In this document: piece by piece, positions 27,019 through 35,679 of the stretch | How positions within the stretch are numbered: the first letter of the stretch is position 1 | How the letters are laid out: the number at the start of each line of letters is the position of its first letter | NCBI GenBank assembly: GCA_030528125.1 | Contig: JAUMZM010000008.1 | Span: 1-46,164, forward strand | Source of the DNA: Tissierellia bacterium | Lineage (GTDB): Bacteria > Bacillota > Clostridia > Tissierellales > Peptoniphilaceae | Length of the DNA stretch: 46,164 nucleotides | Direction: 5' to 3' | The notes under the pieces: model-generated | The model's input: only the letters and a program-made list of their open reading frames with translations | What the model was told of the DNA's origin: nothing | Database searches by the model: none | Program-made: the position numbers and the translations under genes

Positions 27019-28749
27019 ATGAGTGACTTTTCTAATGCAACACAAAAAAGAATATTTAATACTATATGGAACTTAGCAGATAAATATGACTTTTTTCCAC
27101 CATTTACAGGATATGATTTAAGGGGAAATCCTGATTTCTATTTTAATATGATTATTGGACTTTCTGTAAAATACTATGGTAAGGAAAATATCAATTCTCT
27201 TTTTGATTTTTGGAAAGGTTCCGCCAAGCAAGAAACCTATGATTTTCTAACTTGGATGGCATTAGAAGATTTGCTTTTTAGAAAAGAAGTTAAAAAAAGA
27301 CCTGTTCTTAACGATTTAAGAAAGGTTTATGCAAAGAATTTTCTAATGGATAGAAATGATTTATTTAGAAGAAAGCTTGCCCTTCATAATGTCCTTGTAT
27401 TTAATGTCCAAACTCAAAGAATGAAAGACATTCTAAATATCAAAAAAAATCCATTAAAAGGTAGGGATAGAAAAATCTATGATAGCCTTATTTTCAAAGA
27501 AGATATAGAGTTTATTGATTTTAAAAATTCTTTAGTAGATACATATAAAAAATTTTTGAAATTTAAACCAGATAAAAAACCAAATAAAGCTTCTAATATA
27601 ATAAGAAAAAGCTTTTCTAAGGTTAATTTCTACCCATTAGAAAGATCCACTAAGCCTTCTTATGTATTTTCAGAAAATAAATCAGAAAATAAAAGCTCTT
27701 TTTATTCTTTTATATATTCAATATCTAATAGAAATTCTTTAAAAGAAGAACAAAAAATAGAAAAATTATTTGGAAAATCAATGCTTCCCAAAAATGAATA
27801 CCTAGATACAATAGATAAATATTGCACAGATTCTCATAAGAAATCTAGACTTTGGTTTACAAAATTTAATTATGATAGCAAAAAAATATCAGATGATAAT
27901 GCAGAAAAACTAGCAATAGAACAAAATAAAAAGAAATTTCAAGAAAATAGGCTAAATTATAACAAGCAAATAAGAGAGTTATCTAGAAAAATAAATTCAA
28001 GCCTTATCTCAAATACACAAAGTTATGATTTAATATCAGATCATGGCAATTTAATTGGAAACATAGCTTGGAAATCAAAACTTCCTAACGAAAATCATAT
28101 TTTTTCAATAAAATCTACAAGGGAAGTCTCTTCAATGTCAATAGATTTATTAATAGATGGTTCCGCTTCTTTGTTAAGTTATCAACAAGATTTGGCAATC
28201 CAAGCTTATATTCTAGCTAGAAGTCTTGAAATATGCAATATACCTATAAGAATAACAACCTATTGCAGTGTAAATAATTATACGATTCTAACTATTCTTA
28301 AAGATTTTGATGAAAGCCCATCTAAAGATAAAATTTTTAGCTATCATGCTCAAGGTTGGAATAGAGATGGCTTAGCATTTAGAGGATTTCAAAAATTATT
28401 AGAGAAAAGACAAAGAAGAAATCATCTTCTATTAATAATGTCTGACGCCTCACCTTCTGATATAAAGCCTTTGTATACAAAGACATTTACAATAAATAAA
28501 TCTTATGATGGCAAAGATGCCCTTTTGGATAGCAAAAAAGAACTTGATGCAATTAGAAAACAAAGAATAAATATAGCTGCTATTATAAATTCAAATAATA
28601 GTGATAAGGATAATGAAACAATTAAAAACGCTACTTTTCTATATAAAAATAGATTTGCAAAAATAGATTCGGCATTAAATTTTTCAAATGCCGCTTCAAG
28701 GCTCATAAAAAATGAAATAAGAAGAACTGAAAAAAATAACTACTTATAA
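27019..28749 (+). CDS. VWA-domain protein, CobT/NorD-like partner of the upstream ATPase
   Basis: The 576-residue cytosolic protein has no signal peptide. It has an uncharacterised N-terminal half rich in Lys and Asn, then a C-terminal von Willebrand A domain. The metal-ion-dependent adhesion site is DGSAS near residue 380, continued by GWNRDGLAFRGF near 450 and IMSDASPSD near 480. The NRDG form resembles cobaltochelatase CobT and NorD rather than eukaryotic VWA proteins. It follows the AAA+ gene by 18 bases and is surely cotranscribed. MoxR/VWA pairs insert metals or activate enzymes in known cases; here the target is not evident. The ribosome site (GAAAG) is weak. Confidence 0.8.
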   Translation: MSDFSNATQKRIFNTIWNLADKYDFFPPFTGYDLRGNPDFYFNMIIGLSVKYYGKENINSLFDFWKGSAKQETYDFLTWMALEDLLFRKEVKKRPVLNDLRKVYAKNFLMDRNDLFRRKLALHNVLVFNVQTQRMKDILNIKKNPLKGRDRKIYDSLIFKEDIEFIDFKNSLVDTYKKFLKFKPDKKPNKASNIIRKSFSKVNFYPLERSTKPSYVFSENKSENKSSFYSFIYSISNRNSLKEEQKIEKLFGKSMLPKNEYLDTIDKYCTDSHKKSRLWFTKFNYDSKKISDDNAEKLAIEQNKKKFQENRLNYNKQIRELSRKINSSLISNTQSYDLISDHGNLIGNIAWKSKLPNENHIFSIKSTREVSSMSIDLLIDGSASLLSYQQDLAIQAYILARSLEICNIPIRITTYCSVNNYTILTILKDFDESPSKDKIFSYHAQGWNRDGLAFRGFQKLLEKRQRRNHLLLIMSDASPSDIKPLYTKTFTINKSYDGKDALLDSKKELDAIRKQRINIAAIINSNNSDKDNETIKNATFLYKNRFAKIDSALNFSNAASRLIKNEIRRTEKNNYL

Positions 28750-28808
28750 AACTATAAAGAATTTAGTTTTTATATTAAGAAAATTATTTTAAAATTCAAA
28801 TTTCTATT

Positions 28809-28831
28809 AATAAATTTATAATAAATTTATT
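28809..28831 (+). terminator. Weak AT-only hairpin after the VWA gene
   Basis: AATAAATTTA pairs with TAAATTTATT around a three-base loop, followed by TTTAATAT. With no G or C in the stem its strength is doubtful. Confidence 0.35.
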
Positions 28832-28845
28832 TTTAATATAACTAT

Positions 28846-28874
28846 TTGATTTTTTATAAAAGCTTAACTATAAT
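28846..28874 (+). promoter_or_regulatory. Promoter of the comM-like/PilB-like unit
   Basis: TTGATT is 17 bases before TATAAT, about 33 bases ahead of the ATG at 28907. Confidence 0.6.
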
Positions 28875-28906
28875 TTAATCAAAGATATAAATTAACAGGA
28901 GTCATT

Positions 28907-30436
28907 ATGTATTCAAAAACAAAAACGGTTTCTCTTGTAGGATTAAACGGTTATAAGATAGAAGTCGAATCAGATATAACAAGTGGGCTTCCTGCTTTCA
29001 ATATAGTAGGTCTCCCCGATTCTTCAATAAAAGAATCCAAAGAAAGAATAAGAGTTGCTCTAATAAATTCTGGATATAAATTTCCACCAGGAAGAATTAC
29101 AATAAATCTTTCACCAGCTGACTTAAAAAAAGAGGGAACTCAGTTAGATTTACCAATAGCTATTTCTTTATTATCATCAATGGGAGTAATCCATAAATTC
29201 GATGATGATTTGTGCTTTATAGGAGAATTATCCCTTGATGGAAGAATCGTTCCCATAAATGGAGCTCTTGCTATGATAATATCAATGAGAGAATTAGGCT
29301 ACAAGAGATTTATAGTTCCAGATAGAAATAAGAAAGAATGTGCAATAATAAAAGATGTAGATATACTACCTTTTGAAAATCTTGGTGATTTAATAAGCTT
29401 TCTAAATGAAGAAAAATCGATAAGTCCATATAAGATAGATGGAGATATTTTCAATGATGAATACGAAAAAGACATCGACTTTTCCGATGTAAAAGGACAA
29501 GAAAATATAAAAAGAGCATTTGAAATAGCTGCTGCGGGAAATCACAATGTACTTATAATAGGTCCACCTGGAGCAGGCAAATCTTTTAGTGCAAAAAGAA
29601 TACCAACCATTCTTCCAAAGATGGACTATCAAGAAGCTATAGAATGCACGAAAATATATTCTATAATGGGATTACTTGGAAATAAAAGCCTTATAACAAA
29701 AAGACCATTTAGAAGTCCTCATCATACTGCATCAAATGTAGCATTAATAGGAGGAGGGCATTCTATACCAAAACCTGGAGAAATCTCTCTTGCCCATAAT
29801 GGAGTATTGTTTCTAGATGAATTGCCAGAATTTTCAAAAAAGGCTATTGAATCACTTAGAGAACCCCTTGAAAACAAGGAAATACATATATCAAGAGCAG
29901 CAACTAGTCTTACATATCCTGCAAATTTCATATTAATAGCAGCAATGAATCCTTGCCCTTGTGGTAATTATGGAAATCCTCTTAAAGAATGTAACTGCTC
30001 AACATCAGAGATTTCAAGATATCTTGGAAAAGTATCAGCAGCATTACTTGATAGAATAGATATGCATATAGAAGTAAAACCTGTAAAATACAATGAATTG
30101 GTATCCAATAAAAAATCAACTAGCTCAAAAGAAATGAGAGATAGAGTAACTATAGCAAGAGAAAGACAAAAAGAAAGATATAAGAGTGAAAAGATAAATA
30201 CCAACTCACAGCTTACTTCAAAACTTATGAAAAAATACATCAAGCTTGATGATCAATTAAAGAAGATTGCTGAAATGTCCTTTAAAAAATATAAGTTTTC
30301 AGCTAGATCTTTTGATAAAATTTTAAAAATGAGTCTAACAATAGCAGATATAGATAATAGTGATAAAATCTGTGCAAAACATCTTATGGAAGCTATAAGA
30401 TATAGAACAATCGAGGGAAAATATTGGAACATATAG
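28907..30436 (+). CDS. comM: YifB/ComM family Mg-chelatase-like AAA+ ATPase
   Basis: ComM-type proteins are hexameric helicases that promote branch migration of incoming DNA during natural transformation (known from Vibrio and Haemophilus). Many non-competent bacteria also carry them. The 509-residue protein has an N-terminal Lon-like fold domain (FNIVGLPDSSIKESKERIR, GRITINLSPADLKKEGTQLD), then an AAA+ domain with Walker A GPPGAGKS near residue 218 and NGVLFLDELPEF for Walker B. The conserved NPCPCGNYG with its cysteines and a C-terminal helical domain follow. ACAGGAG precedes the start. Its last 13 bases overlap the start of the PilB-like gene, which suggests the two work together. Confidence 0.92.
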   Translation: MYSKTKTVSLVGLNGYKIEVESDITSGLPAFNIVGLPDSSIKESKERIRVALINSGYKFPPGRITINLSPADLKKEGTQLDLPIAISLLSSMGVIHKFDDDLCFIGELSLDGRIVPINGALAMIISMRELGYKRFIVPDRNKKECAIIKDVDILPFENLGDLISFLNEEKSISPYKIDGDIFNDEYEKDIDFSDVKGQENIKRAFEIAAAGNHNVLIIGPPGAGKSFSAKRIPTILPKMDYQEAIECTKIYSIMGLLGNKSLITKRPFRSPHHTASNVALIGGGHSIPKPGEISLAHNGVLFLDELPEFSKKAIESLREPLENKEIHISRAATSLTYPANFILIAAMNPCPCGNYGNPLKECNCSTSEISRYLGKVSAALLDRIDMHIEVKPVKYNELVSNKKSTSSKEMRDRVTIARERQKERYKSEKINTNSQLTSKLMKKYIKLDDQLKKIAEMSFKKYKFSARSFDKILKMSLTIADIDNSDKICAKHLMEAIRYRTIEGKYWNI

Positions 30437-31641
30437 AAAAATTTTTAGATTTACTTGAAAAAGATGAAATATCCTCTTTTATCTATGAACTTTTTGATAA
30501 AGCAATAGAGCTTAGAGCAAGTGATATACATATCGAACCATATAAAGAATACTCAATAATAAGAATTAGAATTGATGGAAAATTAATTCACTTTTTAAAA
30601 TACAAAAAAGAAAAACACTCACAGATAATAACTAAAGTAAAGATTCTTGCAAAGATGGATATATCAGAAAAAAGACTTCCACAAGATGGAAGTATAAACC
30701 TTTATAGATATTCAAATATAGACTTTAGGGTATCAAGTCTAAATACTGTAAATGGAGAAAAGATAGAAATTAGAATACTATCTTTTGAACAATATAGCAT
30801 TAATTCGAGACTTCTAGGATTTAGTGAAAACTCAAAGAATAAACTTTCTGAAATTATAAAATCAAAAAGTGGAATGATAATTTTCTCCGGTCCAACAGGA
30901 TCTGGTAAATCTACAAGCCTATATTCACTTTTAAATAAATTAAACTCAAAAGATATAAATATAGTAACAGTAGAAGATCCCGTTGAATATCATATTGATG
31001 GAATAAATCAAATAGAGGTAAATGAATCAATAGGACTTGGATTTGATACAATATTAAAATCAATATTAAGACAAGATCCAGATATCGTAATGATTGGCGA
31101 GATAAGAGATACAAAGACTGCCAAAATGGCAATAAGAGCATCTATAACTGGACATCTCGTGCTTACAACTTTACATACAAATGATGCGCTCTCATCAATA
31201 ATAAGACTTAAAGACTTAGGAATAGAAGACTATCTTCTATCATCTACAATATCTGCAGTATGTAGTCAAAGACTTGTAAGAAAACTTTGTGATTGCAAAG
31301 AAAAAACCACCTTTAAAGAAAATGAACTTAGAATTGTATCACAATTTAGAAAAGATATCGACAAAGACACTATAATCTATAAGCCTAAAGGATGTGCAAA
31401 ATGTAATAGCGGATATTTTGGAAGAGAAGCAATAGAAGAAGTTTATGTATTAAATGATAATACAAAACAAATAATCAAAAATGGCAATTACACATTAAAT
31501 GACTTAAAAAATAGCTTTGATTATAAGAAAAACCATACTTTTTTTGAATCAGCAATAGATAAAGTATTAGAAGGAAAAACATCTTTTGAAGAAATAATGA
31601 GCGTGTTATATGATTATAATATTATAAATATGAAAATATAG
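30424..31641 (+). CDS. GspE/PilB/ComGA-type secretion ATPase
   Basis: These hexameric ATPases drive assembly of type IV pili, type II secretion or competence pseudopili at the inner membrane. The 405-residue protein lacks the long N1 domain of PilB and is nearer ComGA in size. It has the N2 motif ASDIHIEPY near residue 35, Walker A GPTGSGKSTSLY near 157, the Asp box VTVEDPVEYH near 182, Walker B MIGEIRD near 222, and the His box TTLHTNDA near 248. A four-cysteine zinc site (CDC near 290, CAKC near 326) comes before GYFGREAIEEVY. The start is TTG, with GAGGG six bases ahead, inside the end of the comM-like gene. No pilin, platform protein or prepilin peptidase is in the window. Confidence 0.9.
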   Translation: MEHIEKFLDLLEKDEISSFIYELFDKAIELRASDIHIEPYKEYSIIRIRIDGKLIHFLKYKKEKHSQIITKVKILAKMDISEKRLPQDGSINLYRYSNIDFRVSSLNTVNGEKIEIRILSFEQYSINSRLLGFSENSKNKLSEIIKSKSGMIIFSGPTGSGKSTSLYSLLNKLNSKDINIVTVEDPVEYHIDGINQIEVNESIGLGFDTILKSILRQDPDIVMIGEIRDTKTAKMAIRASITGHLVLTTLHTNDALSSIIRLKDLGIEDYLLSSTISAVCSQRLVRKLCDCKEKTTFKENELRIVSQFRKDIDKDTIIYKPKGCAKCNSGYFGREAIEEVYVLNDNTKQIIKNGNYTLNDLKNSFDYKKNHTFFESAIDKVLEGKTSFEEIMSVLYDYNIINMKI

Positions 31642-31676
31642 ATTACTTTTTAATATGCTTTATAAGGAGAGTTGAT

Positions 31677-32147
31677 ATGTCAGTTGAAAAAGTAAAAGCT
31701 TATTTCAAAAAATATAATATAGAAAATAGAATACAAGAGTTTGAACAGTCATCAGCAACAGTTGAGCTTGCCGCAAAAGCTATAAATTGTGAACCAAAAA
31801 GAATTGCAAAAACTCTTTCTTTTATGGTAAATAATATTCCTATTTTAATAGTTACATCAGGAGATGCTAGAATTGATAATTCAAAATATAAATCACAGTT
31901 TAAAACAAGAGCTAAAATGATAAAGCCAGATAAAGTCGAAGATTTGATAGGACATAATATAGGTGGTGTATGCCCTTTTGCAGTTAATGACAATGTATTA
32001 GTATATCTTGATGAGTCTTTAAAAAGATTTAAAACAGTATTTCCAGCTTGTGGATCTAGTAATAGCGTAATTGAGCTTACAATTGATGAACTTCAAAAAT
32101 ACTCAAATTTTAAATCATGGATAGATGTATGTAAAAATTGGAATTAA
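31677..32147 (+). CDS. YbaK/EbsC family aminoacyl-tRNA deacylase
   Basis: Proteins of this family hydrolyse mischarged tRNA such as Cys-tRNA(Pro) (YbaK/ProXp). The 156-residue product has the family fold marks: SSATVELAAKAINCEPKRIAK, the conserved lysine region AKTLSF, IGGVCPFAV and the end motif VFPACGSSNSVIELT. AAGGAG precedes the start, 35 bases after the PilB-like gene. A strong bidirectional terminator follows. The exact mischarged tRNA handled cannot be told. Confidence 0.9.
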   Translation: MSVEKVKAYFKKYNIENRIQEFEQSSATVELAAKAINCEPKRIAKTLSFMVNNIPILIVTSGDARIDNSKYKSQFKTRAKMIKPDKVEDLIGHNIGGVCPFAVNDNVLVYLDESLKRFKTVFPACGSSNSVIELTIDELQKYSNFKSWIDVCKNWN

Positions 32148-32194
32148 AATCTCTTTTATTTATGATAATAAAATCTTAATCATATTATTTTAAA

Positions 32195-32233
32195 AAAATA
32201 GTGCTAGTAGATAAACTTAACTAGCACTATTTT
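32195..32233. terminator. Bidirectional terminator between converging units
   Basis: AAAATAGTGCTAGT pairs with ACTAGCACTATTTT around an 11-base loop, flanked by A-rich and T-rich tracts on both sides. It separates the YbaK gene (plus) from the ABC exporter genes (minus). Confidence 0.8.
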
Positions 32234-32278
32234 AATTTTAATTAATATTTTATTAATTTAGTATAAACTCTACGATTT

Positions 32279-33394
32279 CTAATTGCTATTTCTCACTTTT
32301 GGTTTTATTATAATTGATAATATTATAAACACAGCCGAAAATCCTAGCATAATAAGCATATTACTAGAGGATGTTGCAAGTTCTGGCGATTTTATTAACA
32401 TATTATTATTTGTTATATAGTAATATGAAGGAAAGATTCTTGCTAACTTTAGACTAGTCTCACTAAGAATCTCCTGTGGCACAAATGCACCTGATAAGAA
32501 AGATGAACCAAGGGCAACTACATTCATAATCCCATTAAGCGAATTTTCATTTTTAGCAATATTTGATATAAATACTGACATACATACTGTAGATATAGTA
32601 AATACGAAAGAATTTAGAAACAAAAGTCTTACTAAATTGCTACTTAAAGATTCTTTACAGATTAGTAAATATAAAATCATATAAACTAGCCAGATTATTA
32701 TACCCGAAACTATATGTCCAAGACTTAGTTGTAAGCTTTGACTGGATTTTCCAACAGGAGATATGGCATTTCTTTTATATAAACTTTCTTTCTTATATAC
32801 AAGCATTATTGTTGATACAATAAGAATTATTTGTGACATCAAAGGATAGTTTAGAAAGTCAAAATAAAAGTTTGATATATCATTTGATTTGACTTTATCA
32901 TTATTATTCTTAACAACTTTTACCTTTTTATCTAAATCCTTATTGGCATTTTCTATTGCAATAGATCTTTCAAAGCCTGCTCTTTCATAGAAATTTACTT
33001 GATTTAAGAATTGATTTATGTGATTTTCTACAAGCATTCCAGATATATCCTTTGGAGATGACTTATATTCGACTTTTTGAGTATTTTCAAAGTCCTCTGG
33101 TATTATTACAATTGATGATATTTCTCCATAAAATAGGCTATCTTCAATTAAATTTTCATCCATTTTAATGATATTGCAGTTTTTTTCTAAATGATTATAT
33201 AAAGCTTTTGATAAATCAGTATTCGATTCATCCTTTAGATAGATATCAACTTTTAAAGATGAATAATCTCCTAAACCGCTATCATCACTTCCACTTAATG
33301 AAAAAATTAAAATCAAAAAGAATATACCAGCATATAATAATAATGACTTTCTATGTGCTTTTGCTATTTTAAAATAATTTTTAAAGACTGTCAT
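32279..33394 (-). CDS. ABC-2 type transporter permease (second)
   Basis: The 371-residue membrane protein has one N-terminal helix (LLLYAGIFFLILIFSLSG), an extracytoplasmic domain of about 150 residues with charged, lysine-rich character, then five membrane helices with the ABC-2 pattern. A segment LSGAFVPQEIL matches the common SG-x-F-x-P turn. It overlaps the preceding permease by 14 bases. GAGG with a nine-base spacer supports the start. With the neighbouring permease it would form a heterodimeric exporter; substrate unknown. Confidence 0.85.
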   Translation of the reverse strand: MTVFKNYFKIAKAHRKSLLLYAGIFFLILIFSLSGSDDSGLGDYSSLKVDIYLKDESNTDLSKALYNHLEKNCNIIKMDENLIEDSLFYGEISSIVIIPEDFENTQKVEYKSSPKDISGMLVENHINQFLNQVNFYERAGFERSIAIENANKDLDKKVKVVKNNNDKVKSNDISNFYFDFLNYPLMSQIILIVSTIMLVYKKESLYKRNAISPVGKSSQSLQLSLGHIVSGIIIWLVYMILYLLICKESLSSNLVRLLFLNSFVFTISTVCMSVFISNIAKNENSLNGIMNVVALGSSFLSGAFVPQEILSETSLKLARIFPSYYYITNNNMLIKSPELATSSSNMLIMLGFSAVFIILSIIIKPKVRNSN

Positions 33395-34478
33395 ATTGCT
33401 TACCTCTTATTAAAAAGAAAAATGTAAGGATCATTAAAATCAGAGTTATAAATATCAAATAGATCAAATTATTAAAATATCTATCCATACTATTGTAATA
33501 ATAAAGTGAATAAATAGCATCTGTAAATAAAGTAACAGGATTTATCCTATTTAAGAATGGAATGTTCTCTTCTATAATAAGCTTCATTCTATCTATCATC
33601 ATCCCTGACAAAAAACACAATAACATTGTAATTCCTATTCCAAGTCCACCTTTAACTTCCATACTTGCTTTATTTGAAACTCCCAAAAAAGTTCCAAATG
33701 AAACTCCAGTTAGTCCTCCAACAAGTATTAATCCAACAAGTGGCAGGATTTCTCCACCAAAATCTATCTTAAAAACCTTATTTAAAATAAACATAGTAAA
33801 TAAAACAATTAAGCAATTTATAATCCATGCAACTAAAAGAGAAGCTATTAAGCTTATCTTCTTATTGACAGGTGCTATGGAATTTCTTTTTGCAGCAACT
33901 GATAAATTTGCTTCATATTGATAAATTACTTCAAGTCCCCAAGAATAACCATACAAGACTTGCATTCCCAAAAGCACATAGAAATAGACATTTACAGAAT
34001 CCATATTTGTCTTTGAGATATTTTTTATGTGATCATCAACTTCTAAAATCTTTGAAATGTCAATATTTGGATTTTTGCTTAAAACTTTTGCTATCATTTC
34101 TTTGTTTTGCTTATAAGAATTCATGATAGATTCAACTATGCTCTGATTTGCTCCAGAAGTCTTAGTTATTATTTCATCTTCACTTTTTATATAACAAGAA
34201 ATGTCTTTATCATTTACAATTGAATCATCTTTTGAAATATGTACTTCAAAATAATTTTCCTTTTCCATATTATCAATAAACTTTTTAAAAGAATCATCCT
34301 TTAAAAGTTCTTCATTTACACCAACTGGTATAGTATTAAATTGATTTGAAGTTGATAAATTTCCCAATGCTAATTTGAAAAACACACCCAAGACTATAGG
34401 AAATATCAAAGACCAGAATATTAGGCTTTTATTTCTAAGCAATATCTTAAAAGTATTTTTAAATGAATGTATAAACAT
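33381..34478 (-). CDS. ABC-2 type transporter permease (first)
   Basis: The 365-residue membrane protein has an N-terminal helix (SLIFWSLIFPIVLGVFFKLA), a large extracytoplasmic loop (residues about 45-165), and five C-terminal helices including FLSGMMIDRMKLI. It is related in layout to the permease that follows. It begins one base past the ATPase gene with a GAGGG site, so it is part of the same unit. Its ATPase partner is interrupted by a stop codon, so the exporter may be inactive or may borrow another ATPase. Confidence 0.85.
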   Translation of the reverse strand: MFIHSFKNTFKILLRNKSLIFWSLIFPIVLGVFFKLALGNLSTSNQFNTIPVGVNEELLKDDSFKKFIDNMEKENYFEVHISKDDSIVNDKDISCYIKSEDEIITKTSGANQSIVESIMNSYKQNKEMIAKVLSKNPNIDISKILEVDDHIKNISKTNMDSVNVYFYVLLGMQVLYGYSWGLEVIYQYEANLSVAAKRNSIAPVNKKISLIASLLVAWIINCLIVLFTMFILNKVFKIDFGGEILPLVGLILVGGLTGVSFGTFLGVSNKASMEVKGGLGIGITMLLCFLSGMMIDRMKLIIEENIPFLNRINPVTLFTDAIYSLYYYNSMDRYFNNLIYLIFITLILMILTFFFLIRGKQYDSL

Positions 34479-34479
34479 A

Positions 34480-35418
34480 CTAATCCCTCAAATCTTTTCC
34501 AGTTAATTCCAAGAATACATCATTTAAAGTTGGCTTTTTAGAAAACAAGTTGTCATAAGAAAGATTAAATTCTCCTAATAGTTTAATAAGATTAATCAAA
34601 TTTTCATTACCATGAGAAAAAGTAAGATTACAAGTATTAGACTTATATGAAAAATCAATAAGATTAGGAAGTTCTTTTATTTTATTTATAATTTCTTCAC
34701 TAAGCTTTTCACTTTCAAAGCTTATCTTTTCATTTATGTCAATCATATTTTTAAGTTCATCAGAGCTACCCTTTGCTATAACTTTTCCTTTATCCAAAAT
34801 AATTATATAATCACACAATAACTCAACTTCTTCCATATAATGTGATGTGTAAATTATAGTTGAACCCTCTTTATTAAGTTTTTTTATTCCTTCAAGTATG
34901 TTATTTCTAGATTGAGGATCTACTGCAACGGTCGGCTCATCAAAAATAATTATTTCAGGTCTATGAGCAATACCACAAGCTATATTTAATCTTCTTAATA
35001 AACCTCAAGATAATTCTCTTGGCTTATATTTTACAAAATCATTTAGGCCTACCAAATCCAAAGTACTTTGTATTAGTTCTTTTCTTTTTTTCTTATCTTT
35101 TATGTATAGACCGCAAAAATAATCTATGTTTTCATATACACTTAATTCATCAAAAACTCCTACATCTTGAAAAACTACACCAATTTTTTCCTTTATGTCA
35201 TAGCTTTCAGGGGTCATTTCTTTGCCATAAATTTTAACGCTGCCACCATCTTTTTTTAAAAGTGCCAAGATGCAATTTATAGTTGTAGATTTCCCAGAAT
35301 CATTAGGCCCTAGAAGCCCTAATATCTCTCCTTTTTTTACATCCAGATCTAAAGAATCAACAGCTGTTAAATTCTTAAATTTCTTTATAAGTCCTCTGAC
35401 TTCAATTATATTTTCCAT
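34480..35418 (-). pseudogene. ABC transporter ATP-binding protein, interrupted by an in-frame UGA
   Basis: Read through the stop, the gene codes for 312 residues of a DrrA/CcmA-like ATPase. Walker A is GPNDSGKST near residue 38, the Q-loop is VVFQDVGVFDEL near 83, Walker B is IIIFDEP, and the H-loop is TSHYMEEVE. The TGA at 35005-35007 falls right after KPRELS, at a glycine of the LSGG signature; a single G-to-T change of GGA would cause it. The frame is open on both sides and the downstream part is well conserved, so the event looks recent. The fragment before the stop has Walker A but no Walker B. An internal ATG at 34836 could give only a C-terminal tail of 118 residues. Confidence 0.88.
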
Positions 35419-35610
35419 AGTATTCTCCTTTTTTTAATTGTAGTACTTTTTATTTTCAAAGTCATTAGCTTAATATTTAATTTTCATTTGCTTAACAAAA
35501 TCTTAATAAAACGTGTCATTTTAAAGAAAATAAAAAGCTCTATCAATATAAATTAATAATAGATACTTAGAAAATTTATTTTAAAATCAGATCTACTTAT
35601 AAACAAAAAT

Positions 35611-35654
35611 AAACCGAAATCTACACTAGAAAATTCTAGATTCGATATCGGTTT
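35611..35654 (-). terminator. Terminator after the heptad-repeat protein gene
   Basis: A long imperfect hairpin (AAACCGA with TCGGTTT outside, AATCTA with TAGATT inside) is followed by ATTTTTGTTT on the minus strand. It lies 26 bases past the stop of the upstream gene. The rest of 35419-35679 is AT-rich leader of the ABC genes with no clear ORF. Confidence 0.65.
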
Positions 35655-35679
35655 ATTATTAAAATATATTTTGATTTAA

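Noticed and set aside
26113-32147. The plus-strand block as a recently acquired island
   Set aside because: Base composition and codon preference (AGA, ATA, TTA) look like the flanks. I found no flanking repeats, integrase or tRNA, so transfer is not supported.
34480-34836. A separate 118-residue protein starting at an internal ATG
   Set aside because: It is the C-terminal tail of the interrupted ABC ATPase, with no Walker motifs of its own. The frame is continuous with the upstream part through the UGA.
35005-35007. UGA read as glycine (alternative genetic code)
   Set aside because: YlxR, RNase Y, IspG and UppS all end with TGA at the expected family length, so UGA is a normal stop here.
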